DNA of 64,000 bases from Datnioides undecimradiatus (lineage: Eukaryota; Chordata; Actinopteri; Lobotiformes; Datnioididae), in NCBI GenBank assembly GCA_008933995.1, contig WARS01001853.1, forward strand, positions 1-64,000. Reading direction: 5' to 3'. Of this stretch, positions 60,415-64,000 are shown piece after piece. Within the stretch, counting starts at the first letter, position 1. Every line of letters starts with the position of its first letter. The translations under genes were made by a program, and so were the position numbers. Below the pieces are notes generated by a model. That model had not been told where the DNA came from. It saw nothing but the letters and a program-made list of their open reading frames with translations, and made no database searches.

Positions 60415-60499
<85 letters not shown>
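60415..60499. repeat. long perfect (CA)n microsatellite
   Basis: About 42 uninterrupted CA units, the longest perfect dinucleotide array in the window and likely polymorphic. Confidence 0.97.
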
Positions 60500-60501
<2 letters not shown>

Positions 60502-62370
60502 TTTAAAGCAGGTTTTGTTTAAAGGTCGCCGTTGCCAGCCTCCCGGCCGCCTTCTCTGTTTCTATTCGTGCCAAGATACGACAGCTGGGCGATGCATCTT
60601 GCAGCGTGCAGCCTCTGCACCCCTAATCCCGGTGGCACAGCTCGAGCTGCAGAAGACTGGTCAAAATTTACTTTCAAAGAAAAAAAAAAAAAAAAAGCCC
60701 GTCTGTGGGAAACGCTATCTCGTCTGATTCATAATGAAAGCAAATGCCTGTCTTCGCTTCGGACGTAAACACGGATTAGGCTTTCTTCTTTTTTTATTCT
60801 GCAATATATTTGCTTGGCTTTGCTTCTCTCCCCCTCTGGCTTCCTGAAACCCAAACAAATCATTAACGTAATCGCGGCCCTCCTGCAGGACGGCGCTGTG
60901 TGGCCGGGAGGTTACACGCCGCAGTTACAGCAGGAGATAGAGCTGCAGAGGCCGAATCCTCGCGCTTTGCTCGGCCAAGTTTCCACAAACAAGGGATGTG
61001 ACCCGATAAAGCTTCTGTAGCTCAGAGTAAACACAGCATCTTCACTTTTTTTCTGCATAGAAATTTAGGAAAAAAACATATTTTGGGAATCTTTTATCTC
61101 TTTGCACGGAGGGGAAGTTAGATTAGACACAGGCTGATGAATGCGCAGCTCTAGAGAAGGATGTGCACGCAGGAGCCATCGCCTCTGGCCTTTCTGTCCT
61201 GGGAACAAAAATAAATAAATATGAAACTACATATTAAATTAATCACAATCATTCATTTGTTGTTGATTCACGATTGAAGTGGAGAAGACAGAGAGGCCGG
61301 ACGTGACGGCGGGTTGTTCAAACAGTGTCTGCCTGTGACGGGATGGTGGGACGAAGCAACGAGCAGTCACCCAGCATCATTTCCCATCTTTGGTTGTGCA
61401 GCAGCATCTTTCAGTGTCAACGCCGGAGCCAGAAACTAATAAAATGAGTTAATTTGTGTACTGTAGTGGATATGTGGAGACTGAAGTCTTCTTTAGACAT
61501 GAAATCAGACTCTGACTCAGAGACAATATCACTTTTGAACAAGAAGCAGACGCTCAGATTCATTATAAACACACTTTTGCTCGACCTTCTTCAGACAAAC
61601 GTGCTTTGCGATGAAATATGAATGTGTGTGAGCTCCTTTTCTTCGGATAAACACGACTCTTGAGCAGGTGTGCAGCACGTTCTCACCTGAGGGGCCTGCA
61701 CTGAAACTGAAAGGTTTGACAGGAGCCGTAAACAAACACTTCCTGTACAAACTGTCGCTCTGTGTCAGATACCTAATCGTTACATTACCTCAGTAATTTA
61801 CATTTTCATTTCTGTTGATTATTATTATTAGTTCATCTGATCTGAGTCAGTTTGGCTGTGAACACACATTTAAACAACTCACTTGCCTTTAAAACCTGTT
61901 TGCTCGTGTTGTTTCAGCAGGTTCACAGCTGAAACAACACGGTTTGTTCCAATTCAACCTGTTTAAAAAGCTTCATATCTGTGGAGTCAGAGCGCCTGAA
62001 ACACGAGTGCACGCATCATCCGCGGGTGGAGAAAGTCCTGCGGCCAAGTGCAGAGTGAAAACCCTCCACCTTCCAGACGAAACCCCAAAAACACTTCCTG
62101 TTTGCTTTCCCCAGAGGGACACGGCCTGCATTATTTTATGTGGCTGTCCAGCGGGCAGCACGGGGTGAGCCGGCAACCCCACCCTCCCCTCCCCCCGCCG
62201 TCCACAACCCTCCACCCACTGCCCCTGGCCCTGCGCACACCTCCCCACCTCCCCACCTCCCCCTCGGTATCTCTCAGCTCCCAGGAAGCTGCCGGGCTTG
62301 GCTGGAGCCAGAGTTCTGCCCCATCCATCATCCTTATCAGGGGGAGCCTGGCTGCACAGAGGAGAGCAGA

Positions 62371-62425
62371 GAAGAAGAAGAAGGAGGAGGAGAAGAAGAA
62401 GAAGAAGAAGAAGAAGAAGAAGAAA
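62371..62425. repeat. (GAA/GGA)n purine tract
   Basis: An all-purine stretch of GAA units with an internal GGA block. It reads as a poly-Lys/Glu frame that is not a gene. Confidence 0.95.
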
Positions 62426-62514
62426 ACTCTGTGTTTTTAATAGATGAAATAACAGGAAGGGGAACATCACGTCATGCTGCGACACTTTGGAGTCTTTTAT
62501 GGTGAACTGAGAGT

Positions 62515-62549
62515 TGTGTGTGTGTGTGTGTGTGCGTGTGTGTGTGTGG
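62515..62549. repeat. (GT)n microsatellite
   Basis: About 17 units with one GC interruption. Confidence 0.9.
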
Positions 62550-64000
62550 TTGTGGTGCAGGATGGGGGTAAGGTGACTGTGTGTGCATGTGGGTGGGGGT
62601 GTGGGGGGGTCGGCAGTGATAAGCCCTGATACAAACAATAACAACAGGCACCATCCAGCCACATCAAAGCCCCCCATTTAGATTTGGGGTTTAGGGAGGT
62701 TGAGCTGAGGATGGGGGTCTGAGTGGAGGGTGGAGGTTGCTGGGTGGTGGTGGTGGTGCTGTTAGGGGGCAGTTACAGTTGTTCATCAAAGCCCCGGCAG
62801 CAGTCTGACCCTGCACCAGGACCTGGTTCTGGAACATCTTTTACAGCCCGGCTTCAAATAAACAAACCGCAGCGAACAACACAGGGGAGGAGTGTCCTGA
62901 GCGGCCACTGCGCTCCTGATAAAGAGTTTACGGTCGGAGCCGACGGAGCTGCACCACGCCGACGTGGATAAAGAGCTGAGCGCTGTAACTGTCAGCGAGT
63001 CCTCAGACGTCCGAGGGGAGCAGCAGCTGCACGGCCCGGAGACGCTTTCACTATCAGAGCTCAGGCCTGGGAGCAGGATGTCTCAGTGTTTAATGTTAGC
63101 TTTTATCTAAAAGTAAGAATCTCAGTAATAATCTGTAATCTGTGATAATCTGCGTCTGAAAATAAACTCCCACTCATATTAACTGCAGAGTTTCCACGGC
63201 AGCCAGTTGTGTAAAGTTATGCAAAATGATGCACAAGGTGTCAAATCTTTCTATTTAATGTCTGCGTGCAGCCATAAACACTGTGTTCATAAACAGTTAT
63301 ATTATATTGTAGTTTTATCTGGTGTTTAAAATCAATATGAGATGTTTTTAAATTCATTTTTATAAGTTTTAAAGTGCTGGATCTGAGAATTAAAAGAAAA
63401 ACATTGTCCCACTCTTCTTTTTTATAATCCATGGATGGATTACACAGTTAAATTAAGTTAAATTAAGTTAAATTTGAATTTATAATAACCAAAACTTACA
63501 CTACAGTGCAAAGAAGTGCGTCCTGGAGTTTTGAAAGCTGGTGTAAGTCTGCAGCTCTGTTTGACTTTACAGCCCACAGCTCCTCAGAAACAGCAGCGAG
63601 GGCACTTCAACCAAAACAGATAAAAATCAAGCAGCCCTTTCAGAACTGGAGCAAAGTGGGTTTTAGTTCCTTTCTGTCTTTAAATAAATAGATAAAATAT
63701 AATCTGTGCTCCGTGCACAAAGATGCTCGCCCCCTCCTCCGCCTCCGTTGCAGGCACCCATCTACCCGGCCTCCATCGCCAGAGGGAAACATAAACTCAT
63801 TCATCTTGATGATCACAAAAAACAAGAGCAATCCATCTCGCTGGAGATGAATGGGCTTCTGCTGGGGCTGCAAACGTAATAAAAGTGGCTCTCTAATGGT
63901 GCGTAGTTGTATTAGGGCCTGCTTATAAGAGCCATAAGGCCATTGTCAGACAGGCAGGGAAATACAGCATCATTACAGCTCAGCACAGACGTGGATCAGT

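Larger units (their letters stand above)
58321..64000. other. intergenic region to the window end, no gene seen
   Basis: Dominated by microsatellites (listed). 58660-58830 is rich in GCTAAC/TTAGC words like other dispersed scraps in this window. 60515-61020 and 63700-63990 are complex, repeat-free stretches that could be regulatory. I find no exon with convincing splice sites. Confidence 0.45.

Noticed and set aside
60275-60499. Poly-Cys/Val frames at the long CA repeat
   Set aside because: Pure translation of (GT)n.
61973-62677. 234-residue minus-strand frame
   Set aside because: It spans the GT and GAA microsatellites; the poly-Leu and His/Thr runs are repeat translation and the remainder lacks any family pattern.
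1-64000. CRISPR arrays, operons, riboswitches or other bacterial features
   Set aside because: The sequence is vertebrate nuclear DNA; the tandem arrays seen are microsatellites and a 53-bp minisatellite without spacers.

Overview
This window is nuclear DNA from a ray-finned (teleost, probably percomorph) fish. The evidence is spliced vertebrate genes with GT-AG introns, a vertebrate tRNA-Val, two fish Tc1-type transposons, a fish-type CACTA/EnSpm element, and many (CA)n/(GT)n microsatellites. No search could be run, so the species is not determined and all family names rest on recognition of the sequence.

Layout. 1-3 kb: a Tc1-like element cut by the window edge, with one in-frame stop in its transposase, then a complete Tc1 element (1353-2948) with an intact 340-residue transposase. 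3.6-11 kb: three decayed copies, all on the minus strand, of a gene I do not recognise; the right-hand copy has a TATA/CRE-type promoter. 11.9-18.2 kb: a repeat segment also present at 7.2-7.7 kb is split by about 5.75 kb that carries a decayed CACTA/EnSpm transposase gene. 19.1-21.9 kb: a four-exon BTG/Tob family gene. 25.2-30.4 kb: hnrnpab, with promoter, two RRMs and a Gly/Tyr-rich tail. 31.6 kb: tRNA-Val(CAC). 32.9-34.4 kb: the last two exons of an unrecognised minus-strand gene. 42.2-44.1 kb: a three-coding-exon PLAC8/cornifelin-like gene. 44.5-64 kb: no gene that I can support, but many microsatellites, two inverted copies of a minisatellite-bearing repeat (48.6 and 52.2 kb), and several stretches that look like conserved non-coding DNA.

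The host genes do not form a pathway: a deadenylation cofactor, an RNA-binding protein, a tRNA and a small Cys-rich protein. The most informative structure is in the repeats: a tandem gene triplication later interrupted by a DNA transposon, and the inverted minisatellite pair. I saw no clear sign of a wholly new system; the strongest unknowns are the triplicated gene and the 33-kb orphan exons.
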